Assembly (NCBI GenBank): GCA_963771015.1
Contig: CAVYRN010000002.1
Span: forward strand, 68,043-132,042
Source: CAVSJJ01 sp963771015
GTDB taxonomy: Bacteria; Actinomycetota; Actinomycetes; Actinomycetales; Dermatophilaceae
Direction: 5' to 3'
DNA: 64,000 nt
This document shows positions 1-7,248 of the stretch, one piece after another. A program made the position numbers and the translations under genes. Under the pieces are notes generated by a model. That model ran no database searches. It was not told the origin of the DNA and saw only the letters and a list, made by a program, of their open reading frames with translations. Numbering within the stretch: position 1 is the first letter of the stretch; each line of letters begins with the position of its first letter.

Positions 1-2
1 TC

Positions 3-1280
3 GACGGGCTCGCCCCCCCAGGCCTTCCCGAGCCGGGGCATCCCCACGTCCTGGTCGCCCGCGACCTCGCTCCGGTCGACACCAGCGTCCTGGACCTGAC
101 CCAGGTGCTCGCGATCGTCATCGAGGAGGGGGGCCCGACGGGGCATACCGCGATCATCGCCCGCTCTCTGGGGCTGCCCGCCGTCGTGGCCTGTCCTGGT
201 GCGCTCGAGCTCGAGGACGGCGACCTCATCGCGGTTGACGCCGACGCGGGGTCCGTGACGACCGACCTGCCCGCCGACACCGTCGAGTCCGTTCCGCAGA
301 TCCACTCGGTCCAGCCCCTCCCCCCGGGGCCCCACGCGCTGCAGGACGGGCACCCCGTGACGTTGGGAGCCAACGTCGGCGACGTGGCCAGCGCTCACCG
401 CGCCCAGGAGCTCTCCATCCCTGGCAGCGGCCTCTTCCGCACCGAGCTGCTGTTCCTGTCGCGGCCCCTGGAGCCCACTCTCGCTGAGCAGACCACGCTC
501 TACCGTGACGTGTTCGCCGCGTTCCCGCAGGGCAAGGTCGTCGCCCGGACCCTCGACGCCGGGGCCGACAAGCCCCTGCCGTTCCTCGACCTCGGCGAGG
601 AGGAGAACCCGGCCCTCGGGGTGCGGGGGCTGCGCGTGGGGGTTCAGCAGCCCGAGACGCTGCAGCGTCAGCTGGCGGCCTTCGCCGAGGCGGCCGGAGC
701 GACCGACGCCGAGGTCTGGGTGATGGCGCCGATGGTCGCTACCCCCGACGAGGCCAAGTGGTTCGTCGAGCAGGGTCGCGCGGCCGGGCTGACCACCCTG
801 GGTGCGATGATCGAGCTGCCCTCCGCAGCACTCCTCGCTGCCGAGATCCTCGCGGAGGTCGACTTCGTCTCGATCGGCACGAACGACCTCACGCAGTACA
901 CCATGGGGGCCGACCGGGTGAGCGGCAAGCTCGCGGCGCTCAATACGCCCTGGCAGCCGGCGGTCCTTCGGCTGGTGGGGATGGTCGGCGCCGCCGGCGC
1001 CGCCGCCGACAAGTCCGTCGGGGTCTGCGGGGAGGCAGCCGCCGACCCGGTCCTGGCGTGCGTCCTGGTCGGCCTCGGTGTGACCAGCCTGTCCGCCGAC
1101 CCACGCGCTCTCGTCGCGGTTCACGACAGGCTCACCCGCGTGGACATCGCGACGTGTCGCGCCATGGCCGACGCCGCCTGCGCGGCCCCGTCGGCCGACG
1201 CCGCTCGGGAGGCCGCCACCCGGATCATCAGTGCGGCAGGGACTGCAGCGTCAGGAGGAGGTGACCACACGTCCGACTAG
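3..1280 (+). CDS. ptsI: PTS enzyme I (phosphoenolpyruvate-protein phosphotransferase), 5' end outside window
   Basis: Enzyme I moves phosphate from PEP to HPr, the first step of the cytoplasmic sugar phosphotransferase system. The frame is open from base 3, so the gene begins upstream of the window and the N-terminal HPr-binding part is missing. The phospho-histidine loop is visible as GGPTGHTAIIAR near base 130. It is followed by the PEP-binding TIM barrel: FRTELLF, the DAGADKPLPFLDLGEE segment, GAMIELPSAALL, SIGTNDLTQYTMGADR, and VGVCGEAAADP with the catalytic Cys. All these blocks are standard for the family. The stop lies 10 bases before the likely ispD start, so the two may be co-transcribed. 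DhaM, which carries only an EI N-terminal domain, is excluded by the complete C-terminal barrel. Confidence 0.95.
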   Translation, partial: DGLAPPGLPEPGHPHVLVARDLAPVDTSVLDLTQVLAIVIEEGGPTGHTAIIARSLGLPAVVACPGALELEDGDLIAVDADAGSVTTDLPADTVESVPQIHSVQPLPPGPHALQDGHPVTLGANVGDVASAHRAQELSIPGSGLFRTELLFLSRPLEPTLAEQTTLYRDVFAAFPQGKVVARTLDAGADKPLPFLDLGEEENPALGVRGLRVGVQQPETLQRQLAAFAEAAGATDAEVWVMAPMVATPDEAKWFVEQGRAAGLTTLGAMIELPSAALLAAEILAEVDFVSIGTNDLTQYTMGADRVSGKLAALNTPWQPAVLRLVGMVGAAGAAADKSVGVCGEAAADPVLACVLVGLGVTSLSADPRALVAVHDRLTRVDIATCRAMADAACAAPSADAAREAATRIISAAGTAASGGGDHTSD

Positions 1281-1290
1281 ACTCCGCACC

Positions 1291-2025
1291 GTGCACCTGC
1301 CCCCCCGCCGCGCTGATGAGCCGCCGCCCCCCGCGGACACAGCGCTGGTGCTGCTGGCCGCAGGCAGCAGCAGCCGTGCCCGCACCGACACCAACAAGGT
1401 GCTCCTCCCGCTCGTCGGGCGGCGGGTGGTCACCTGGACCCTCGACTGGACCCAGCGCGTGGTCGACATCGCGGTCACCGTCGTGGTGGGTCGCGACAGC
1501 GAGCTGCCCGCGATCCGGTCGGTCGTCCATCGGGAGTCCCCGCACCGCGGCGTCGAGTTCGTACCCGGCGGGCTCACCCGGCACGGGTCGGAGTACGCCG
1601 CGCTGTGCCACCTGCGGTCGCGCATCGAGGACGGGACCATCGCCGTCGTCGTCATCCACGACTCGGCCCGCCCGTTGGCCGCACCTCGGCTGTTCGAGGA
1701 TGTCATCGAAGGTGCCCGCACCTATGGTGCGGCCCTCCCGGCCCTCGTCCAGCACAGTCTGGTCCGCGAGGATGGCCGGATCCCTGAGGAAGCCCTCGTC
1801 ACGGTACAGACGCCGCAGGCCTTCCGTGCTCGGGAGCTGCTCGCGGCCTACGACCGCGCCGATCGCTCGGGGTTCGACGGTACCGATACCGCCGCGTGTT
1901 TCGAGCGATACGGGAAGGGGCGGGTCCGGGCGATCCCGGGGGACCCGAGAAACCTCAAGATCACCTTCCCGGAGGATCTGTTCCTCGCCGAGCGACTCCT
2001 CGCCCGGGCGCACTGGAGCCTGTAG
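1291..2025 (+). CDS. ispD: 2-C-methyl-D-erythritol 4-phosphate cytidylyltransferase (IspD)
   Basis: IspD adds CMP to methylerythritol 4-phosphate in the non-mevalonate isoprenoid pathway. The protein shows the nucleotide-binding LLAAGSSSR loop followed by NKVLLPL, then IHDSARPLAAP, VQTPQAFR, and a C-terminal GTDTAACFERYG...NLKITFPEDL block, all in the family order. Length is about 244 residues from the GTG at 1291. An earlier in-frame GTG at 1261 has an AGGAGG only two bases away, too close to work well, so 1291 is preferred, though the start is uncertain. Its position after ptsI is unusual: in most actinobacteria ispD follows carD, and here a degenerate relative occupies that place (2356-3058). 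This copy therefore probably supplies the activity. Confidence 0.85.
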   Translation: MHLPPRRADEPPPPADTALVLLAAGSSSRARTDTNKVLLPLVGRRVVTWTLDWTQRVVDIAVTVVVGRDSELPAIRSVVHRESPHRGVEFVPGGLTRHGSEYAALCHLRSRIEDGTIAVVVIHDSARPLAAPRLFEDVIEGARTYGAALPALVQHSLVREDGRIPEEALVTVQTPQAFRARELLAAYDRADRSGFDGTDTAACFERYGKGRVRAIPGDPRNLKITFPEDLFLAERLLARAHWSL

Positions 2026-2044
2026 CCAACCAAGGAGGCCGTCG

Positions 2045-2353
2045 ATGTCAGCCGAGTTCACCGACCTCATGTGCGCCGAGTGCGGCCACCGCACCGAGCA
2101 CGAGCTGCGCTATGTCGGTCGGCTCCTGGAACGCACCCGCTGCTGCGAGTGCGGGCACGAGGTCGAGCACAACGTCGACCTGCCTCACGACTACGCCCAG
2201 GACCTCAAGCAGCGGGTGACGAGCAAGCCGGCCCGGCTCCTGCGCCATGCCTCCGACGACCCGTGGCACTTCGTCCTGCGCCTACCGATCCAGATCGTCC
2301 GCCAGCCCGTGAAGTTCGCGAGGGAGTTCTGGGAGGTCTTCCGAAATCGGTGA
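2045..2353 (+). CDS. small C4 zinc-ribbon protein
   Basis: A 102-residue protein with two Cys pairs, CAEC and CCEC, each followed by Gly-His, in the first 40 residues; they look like one treble-clef or rubredoxin-type zinc ribbon. The C-terminal half is basic with hydrophobic-aromatic patches (DPWHFVLRLPIQ, FAREFWEVF). The ATG at 2045 has a strong AAGGAGG eight bases upstream, which fixes the start. It begins 19 bases after ispD in the same direction, so it is probably the last gene of a ptsI-ispD unit. No specific function can be assigned; RNA or protein binding is possible. Its stop nearly touches the stop of the convergent ispD-like gene. Confidence 0.75.
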   Translation: MSAEFTDLMCAECGHRTEHELRYVGRLLERTRCCECGHEVEHNVDLPHDYAQDLKQRVTSKPARLLRHASDDPWHFVLRLPIQIVRQPVKFAREFWEVFRNR

Positions 2354-2355
2354 CC

Positions 2356-3058
2356 TCAGGCCCGCGTCTGCAGCGACAGGTCGCGCAGCGCCTGGAGGAG
2401 CACCGCATCGCCGGCATGGGCGACGACCTGGCCGAGAACCGGGGCGACGACGTGCGTGGCCGCACGGCGAACACTCAGCGCGGACAGCAGGGTCGGCAAG
2501 GACGTGACCGTGCTGAGGTCGAGGTCGGCCACGTCGGCGAAGGGCACGACGACCGGCGATCCGAGGACCCGCAGGGACCCTCGCGGCACCGTCTCGCAGA
2601 TCTCCCCGGCCCGGACACTCTTGACCGTGTCGGTCACCGGCCGGGACAGCACGATGACCTCATCGGGCCGCTCTGCGATGTGACGCACCAGCCCGACTCA
2701 GCGCCGACGCGGGCAGCAGCGGGCAGCACGGATCGTGGAAGATCACGTGGCTGGGAGCGGCGGGCAGCCGGGCGAGCAGCGACGCGAGCGCGGCGCCGAA
2801 GTGTGCCCGGGATGCGTGCAGGACCTCCAGGTCGGGGTGATGAGCCAGGTGGGCGAGCGGGGCCTCCACTCCGGGCCCGCTCACGACGAACGTCCGCAGG
2901 CCTGCGTCGAGCGCCGCGGTCACGCTGTGCTCGACGAGCGGCCGCCCGTCAAGGGTCAGGGTGAAGACCGGCGGTTCCATCCCGGAGCCCTCGGTGTCGA
3001 GGAGCACGATGACCACAACGACGCCGACACCCCCGCGGGGAGTGTCGGCGTCGCTCAC
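2356..3058 (-). pseudogene. divergent, frameshifted IspD-like nucleotidyltransferase next to carD
   Basis: This sits 14 bases after the carD stop, the usual actinobacterial place for ispD. The first part (3058 down to about 2690, GTG start at 3058) reads DGRPLVEHSVTAALDAGLR, then VIFHDPCCPLLPASAL. The rest (2688 down to 2356) reads VRHIAERPDEVIVLSRPVTD and ends in SLQTRA. The two frames join into one IspD-like chain if one G of the GG at 2688-2689 is removed. The nucleotide-binding AAGxGxR loop is replaced by VLLDTEGSGMEPP, so catalysis is doubtful even with the frame restored. Either a decaying paralogue or a divergent protein with a sequencing error. No ispF follows. Confidence 0.7.
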
Positions 3059-3072
3059 GTGTGGTTCCTCGG

Positions 3073-3555
3073 TCAGGAGGCCAGCACCTCGTCGAGGATC
3101 GACTCGGCCTTGTCCTCGTCGGTCTTCTCGGCGAGAGCCAGCTCGGAGACGAGGATCTGACGCGCCTTGGCGAGCATGCGCTTCTCGCCGGCCGAGAGGC
3201 CTCGGTCCTTGTCGCGGCGCCACAGGTCACGAACGACCTCGGCGACCTTGATGACGTCGCCGGAGGCGAGCTTCTCGAGGTTGGCCTTGAAGCGGCGCGA
3301 CCAGTTGGTCGGCTCCTCGGCGTACGGAGCCCGCAGAACCTCGAAGACCTTGTCCAGGCCCTCCTTGGAGACGACGTCGCGGACGCCGACCATGTCGCAG
3401 TTCTCCGCGGGGACCTCGATGTCGAGATTGCCCTGCGCGACCTTGAGCTTGAGGTAGAGCCTCTCCACGCCCTTGATGGTGCGGTTGTTGATCTCTACGA
3501 TGCGCGCCGCCCCGTGGTGCGGGTACACAACCGTTTCGCCGACCTTGAAGACCAT
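3073..3555 (-). CDS. carD: CarD-family RNA polymerase-binding transcription factor
   Basis: CarD binds the RNA polymerase beta subunit and stabilises open complexes at ribosomal RNA and other promoters. The 160-residue length matches the family. The N-terminal polymerase-interaction (Tudor-like) domain begins MVFKVGETVVYPHHGAARIV. The C-terminal helical DNA-binding part contains EEPTNWSRRFKANLEKL, with the Trp that in mycobacterial CarD wedges into the promoter bubble edge. The ATG at 3555 is preceded by a purine-rich AAGGGG. The ispD relic downstream and the divergent lpqE-like lipoprotein upstream reproduce the gene order of M. tuberculosis (ispD-carD-lpqE), supporting orthology. Confidence 0.97.
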   Translation of the reverse strand: MVFKVGETVVYPHHGAARIVEINNRTIKGVERLYLKLKVAQGNLDIEVPAENCDMVGVRDVVSKEGLDKVFEVLRAPYAEEPTNWSRRFKANLEKLASGDVIKVAEVVRDLWRRDKDRGLSAGEKRMLAKARQILVSELALAEKTDEDKAESILDEVLAS

Positions 3556-3808
3556 GTGCTGTTATCCCCTTTCGCGACATCCAGGATAACACGCAGACAC
3601 CGACACAAGGAATCGGAAGCGAAAGCGCTAACGCAGGTCCGCCACCCCAAAAGGGTTGCACGGGAATGGAATTGAGGGTTGACAGGACCGCCCTTCTCGT
3701 GCTCCGGAGGGCGCTGGACCGGGCCCGGCGGAAGGTGCCCGTCGCTGACCGAAGCCCCCCACGAGCGCGTGCGGACACGACGACACGACGCCCGCTACGC
3801 TGTCCCCC

Positions 3809-4321
3809 GTGACTCTCCGACCTGCCCCGGCCGCCGCTTTCCGTGTCGCCGCCGCGACTGCCGCCATGGCGGGTTCGCTTGCCCTCGGCGGCTGCGCGAC
3901 ACTCTCACCCGTCCAGACGGACCACAACATCATCACCGGCGACGGGGTGCCCGTGGACCTCGGGTCGGTCCAGATCCGCAACCTCCTCGTCGTCTCCTCG
4001 GCGAAGGGCGGCCCCGGGGTTCTCGTCGGCCAGATCGTCAACACCGGCCAGTACGCCACGACGGTCCGGTTCGCCGTCGCCAGCGCGTCGACGACGGCCG
4101 GCGACATCGTCCGAGCGAGCGTCTCGCCCGGCGGCTCGACGACTCTGGGCACCACCGGCACCGAGGTCGTGCTGCCGTCGGTGCCCGCGGCACCGGGCGC
4201 GATCGTCACCCTGCAGGTCCAGACCGCCGACGCTGGAAGCACACCGGTCAACGTCCCGGTGCTGCTGCCCGAGAGCTACCTGTCCGGCGAGACCCCGAGC
4301 GCCACCCCCGCGGCGAGCTAG
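3809..4321 (+). CDS. LpqE-like secreted lipoprotein
   Basis: A 170-residue protein with a lipoprotein signal: a basic start, a hydrophobic stretch and the lipobox LALGGC around residue 30, predicting lipid attachment on the outer face of the membrane. The rest is a small beta-rich domain (VQIRNLLVVSSAKGGPGVLV) and a Ser/Pro tail. Gene order opposite carD matches M. tuberculosis lpqE; the function of that family is not settled. The start is the GTG at 3809. Its TAG stop overlaps the stop of the convergent regX3 within the four bases CTAG (4318-4321), so the two genes leave no room for a terminator between them. Confidence 0.8.
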   Translation: MTLRPAPAAAFRVAAATAAMAGSLALGGCATLSPVQTDHNIITGDGVPVDLGSVQIRNLLVVSSAKGGPGVLVGQIVNTGQYATTVRFAVASASTTAGDIVRASVSPGGSTTLGTTGTEVVLPSVPAAPGAIVTLQVQTADAGSTPVNVPVLLPESYLSGETPSATPAAS

Positions 4322-4998
4322 GGTTCCAGCTTGTAGCCCAGCCCGCGCACCGTGACGATGTGCCGCGGGTTGGTCGGGTCCGGCTCGAGCTTGGCCCGCA
4401 GCCGCTTGACGTGGACGTCGAGCGTCTTGGTGTCGCCGACGTAGTCGCTCCCCCAGACCCGGTCCATGAGCTGCATCCGGGTCAGCACCCGCCCGGCGTT
4501 GCGAAGCAGCAGCTCGAGCAGCTCGAACTCCTTGAGCGGGAGCGACACGTGCTCGCCGTCGACGGTGACCGTATGCCGCTCGACGTCCATCCGGACCGGC
4601 CCCGCCTCGAGCGTCGCGGGCGAGAGGTCCTCGACGTCCCCGCCCCGGCGCAGCACCGCCTTGATCCGCGCGAGCAGCTCGCGCGAGGAGTACGGCTTCG
4701 TGACGTAGTCGTCGGCACCGAGCTCGAGCCCGACCACCTTGTCGATCTCGCCGTCCTTGGCCGTCAGCATGATGACCGGCACGTTGGAGCGCTGCCGCAG
4801 GGCGCGGCATACGTCGACGCCGGACAGCCCGGGAAGCATGAGGTCGAGCAGCACGAGGTCCGCGCCGCGGCGGTCGAACTCGGTGAGGCCGTCGGGGCCG
4901 GTCTCGGCCACCGTGACGTCGTAGCCCTCCTTGGTGAGCAGGTAGGACAACGGGTCCGAGAACGACACCTCGTCCTCGACGACCAGGATTCGGGTCAT
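4318..4998 (-). CDS. regX3: phosphate-type response regulator RegX3 (OmpR/PhoB family)
   Basis: A 226-residue two-component regulator. The N-terminal receiver has the acidic pair ED at residues 8-9, the phospho-acceptor Asp52 in DLVLLDLMLPG, the switch Thr in VIMLTAKDG and Lys in DYVTKPYSSREL. The C-terminal winged helix ends VRGLGYKLEP and has KEFELLELLL and LDVHVKRLRAKL, the OmpR/PhoB signature. The ATG overlaps the end of senX3 (ATGA), so kinase and regulator are translationally coupled. With phoU across the intergenic region and a PHO box there, it is the likely regulator of phosphate-starvation genes including pstSCAB further along. PhoP-type naming is also used for the family. Confidence 0.93.
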   Translation of the reverse strand: MTRILVVEDEVSFSDPLSYLLTKEGYDVTVAETGPDGLTEFDRRGADLVLLDLMLPGLSGVDVCRALRQRSNVPVIMLTAKDGEIDKVVGLELGADDYVTKPYSSRELLARIKAVLRRGGDVEDLSPATLEAGPVRMDVERHTVTVDGEHVSLPLKEFELLELLLRNAGRVLTRMQLMDRVWGSDYVGDTKTLDVHVKRLRAKLEPDPTNPRHIVTVRGLGYKLEP

Positions 4999-6191
4999 GC
5001 GGGGGGTCCTCCTTGGCTGGCGCCCGCTCGGGCGCGCTCGGTGGCGGGGGAAGCGACGGGGGTGGCCCGCTCGGGCTGCGGCGCGGACGGGAGGGTCATC
5101 GTGAACGTCGACCCGCGCCCCTCCTCGCTCCACACCGACACGGTGCCGCCGTGCGTCGCGCACACGTGCTTGACGATCGCCAGCCCGAGGCCGGTGCCCC
5201 CGGTGGCCCGCGACCGGGCCGGGTCGACGCGGTAGAACCGCTCGAAGATCCGCTCCAGCTCCGAGGCGGGTATGCCGTGCCCCTGGTCCGAGACGGCGAT
5301 CTCGACGTTGTCGTCGCGACGCCGGGCCCCGACGGCCACCCGGGTCCCGCCGTCGGAGTAGTTGACGGCGTTGGTCACGAGGTTGGCGACGGCGGTCGTC
5401 AGCAGCTCCGCGTCCCCGAAGACCGCCAGGTCGGGAGCCGTGGACACCTCGATGGCGATGTCGTTGGCGTCGGCACGAACCCTGGTGCGGTCCGTCGCCT
5501 CGGCGAGGACGGAGCCGACGTCGACGAGGTGCGGCTCGTGGAGGGCGTCGGCCACCTGGAGCCGGGACAGGTCGACGATGTCCTGGACGAGACGGGTGAG
5601 CCGTGCGGAGTCGATCTGGATCCGCCCGGCGAAGCGGCTGACCGCCTCGGGGTCGTCCCTGGCGTTCTGGATGGCCTCGGCGAGGAGGGCGATGCCGCCG
5701 ACCGGAGTCTTGAGCTCGTGGCTGATGTTGGCGACGAAGTCGCGCCGGATCTCCTCGACCCGGCGGGCCTGGGTGTGGTCCTCGGCGAGGACGAGGACGT
5801 GAGCGCCGCCGAGCGGGGACACCCGGGCCCGCATGACGGTGCTGGCGACGTCACCCCGCAACAGCTCGAGGTCGACCTCCCTGATCACCCCGTCGCGACG
5901 GGTCTGCCGGGCGAGCTCTCGCAGCTCGGCGTTGACGAGCTCGCCGCCGCGCACCAGGCCGTAGGACACCGCGGATGCCGAGGTGTTGACGACGGCGTCG
6001 GAGGGGTCGAGGACGATGGCGATGGACCGGAGCACCGCCAGGACGTCGGCCACCCCCGCCGGGAGGGCCGACGGGGCCGGCTCGGGGATGGCGGACTGGG
6101 CGAGCTCGGAGTACCGTGCCGCGATGACGGCGGCGGCGCCGAGCGCAAGGCCGACGCCTCCGCCCAGCAGCGCGGCAACGGTGGGATCCAC
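4995..6191 (-). CDS. senX3: membrane sensor histidine kinase SenX3
   Basis: A 398-residue kinase paired with regX3. An N-terminal hydrophobic segment (residues 5-26) anchors it; a short PAS-like region follows (DVLAVLRSIAIVLDPSDAVV). The dimerisation/phospho-acceptor helix has ANISHELKTPVGG with His near residue 157. The ATPase domain shows the N box LVTNAVNYS, DQGHGIPASE and GGTGLGLAIVKH. The start is a GTG at 6191. SenX3 proteins act with PhoU and the Pst transporter to sense phosphate, and all those genes are in this window. The Ala/Arg/Pro-rich C-terminal tail after MTLPSAPQ is longer than needed for the fold. Confidence 0.93.
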   Translation of the reverse strand: MDPTVAALLGGGVGLALGAAAVIAARYSELAQSAIPEPAPSALPAGVADVLAVLRSIAIVLDPSDAVVNTSASAVSYGLVRGGELVNAELRELARQTRRDGVIREVDLELLRGDVASTVMRARVSPLGGAHVLVLAEDHTQARRVEEIRRDFVANISHELKTPVGGIALLAEAIQNARDDPEAVSRFAGRIQIDSARLTRLVQDIVDLSRLQVADALHEPHLVDVGSVLAEATDRTRVRADANDIAIEVSTAPDLAVFGDAELLTTAVANLVTNAVNYSDGGTRVAVGARRRDDNVEIAVSDQGHGIPASELERIFERFYRVDPARSRATGGTGLGLAIVKHVCATHGGTVSVWSEEGRGSTFTMTLPSAPQPERATPVASPATERARAGASQGGPPA

Positions 6192-6262
6192 CCCTCAAGC
6201 GTACGGGGGCGGCGACCACGGACGAGCCGACCAGAGGCCTTGTCGCACACCCTGCAACAGAT

Positions 6263-6295
6263 GTTCACCTCCGGTCCGGTCATCGTTCACCGCCC
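6263..6295. promoter_or_regulatory. PHO box between senX3 and phoU
   Basis: Three adjacent 11-base units: GTTCACCTCCG, GTCCGGTCATC and GTTCACCGCCC. Direct 11-base repeats starting GTTCACC are the known binding unit of actinobacterial PhoP/RegX3-type regulators. The site lies in the 257-base divergent region, so it can serve senX3-regX3, phoU or both. The 17 bases 6275-6291 recur with one mismatch in front of pstS (28897-28913). Confidence 0.8.
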
Positions 6296-6448
6296 CGTGG
6301 CACGCTGCGGCGGCGAAGGGACGGCACACTGGAGGCGTCTCGTCGCTGCGCTGCCCACAGGTAGCCCTGGGACAGCCCACGGATGACCGCACGGATCACC
6401 CCACACGACGACGCCCGAGACGTCGGGCCGGTTAGGACGACGAAGAGA

Positions 6449-7141
6449 ATGCGCGAACTGTTCCACGAGGAGCTGGGCCGAGTCAGCGCCGGCCTGGTCG
6501 ACATGACCCGCCTGGCATCCTCCGCGATGACCCGCGCCACGACGGCGCTCCTCGACGCCGACCTGCAGCTCGCCGAGTCGGTCATCGCGGCGGACGTCGA
6601 CATCGACAAGATGCGGGAGGACCTCGACGCGCTGTCCATCGACCTGCTGGCCCGCCAGCAGCCGGTCGCAACGGACCTGCGCATGGTCGTCACGAGCATG
6701 CGGATGAGCTCCGACCTCGAGCGGATGGGCGACCTCGCCCGACACGTCGCCCAGGTCGCCCGGCTGCGCTACCCGAGCTCCGCCGTCCCGGCCGAGCTTC
6801 GCGCGACGATCCTCCAGATGGGCCAGGTCGCCGAGCGGATCGTCTCCAAGGCCGGTTCGATCATCGCCGCCCGTGACGTCGAGGGGGCCCGCCAGATCGA
6901 GCGTGACGACGACGAGATGGACAACCTCCACCGCGAGCTGTACCGCCGGCTCGAGGACGGGACGTGGGGGCACAGCACCGAGACGGCCGTCGACATGACC
7001 CTTCTCGGCCGCTACTACGAGCGGTTCGCCGACCACGCCGTCTCGATCGCCCGCCGGGTCATCTACCTCGTCACCGGTGAGTACGACGACGCCGAGTACA
7101 GCCACGAGGACGCCGAGGACCACGTGCAGTCGGACGCCTGA
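6449..7141 (+). CDS. phoU: phosphate-signalling protein PhoU
   Basis: PhoU links the PstB ATPase to the SenX3-type kinase and represses the phosphate response when phosphate is plentiful. The 230-residue protein is two repeated three-helix bundles with the family motifs RMGDLARHVAQVA (first half) and YERFADHAVSIARRVIYL (second half), the metal-binding-type E/D clusters. The ATG at 6449 begins MRELFHEELGRV, the usual family start; an in-frame ATG at 6383 would add 22 atypical residues. Divergent from senX3, with the PHO box between. Its stop codon is inside the first unit of a tandem repeat. Confidence 0.93.
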   Translation: MRELFHEELGRVSAGLVDMTRLASSAMTRATTALLDADLQLAESVIAADVDIDKMREDLDALSIDLLARQQPVATDLRMVVTSMRMSSDLERMGDLARHVAQVARLRYPSSAVPAELRATILQMGQVAERIVSKAGSIIAARDVEGARQIERDDDEMDNLHRELYRRLEDGTWGHSTETAVDMTLLGRYYERFADHAVSIARRVIYLVTGEYDDAEYSHEDAEDHVQSDA

Positions 7142-7210
7142 CCCACCGACTGGGCCTGACCCACCCGACCTCGGCCTGACCCACCCGACCTGGGCCTGAC
7201 CCACCACCTG
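7138..7210. repeat. tandem 20-base repeat starting at the phoU stop codon
   Basis: Four units of about 20 bases; unit two is CTGACCCACCCGACCTCGGC. The first unit contains the TGA stop of phoU (7139-7141), so the repeat looks like copies of the phoU 3' end. It fills most of the gap before the next gene. Confidence 0.85.
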
Positions 7211-7248
7211 CGTCGCCCGGGACACGACGGTCGAGGCACACTGACCGG

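Noticed and set aside
3809..4321. Copper chaperone (PCu(A)C-type) identity for the lipoprotein
   Set aside because: No Met/His copper-binding motif is visible; the gene order supports only an LpqE-like label.
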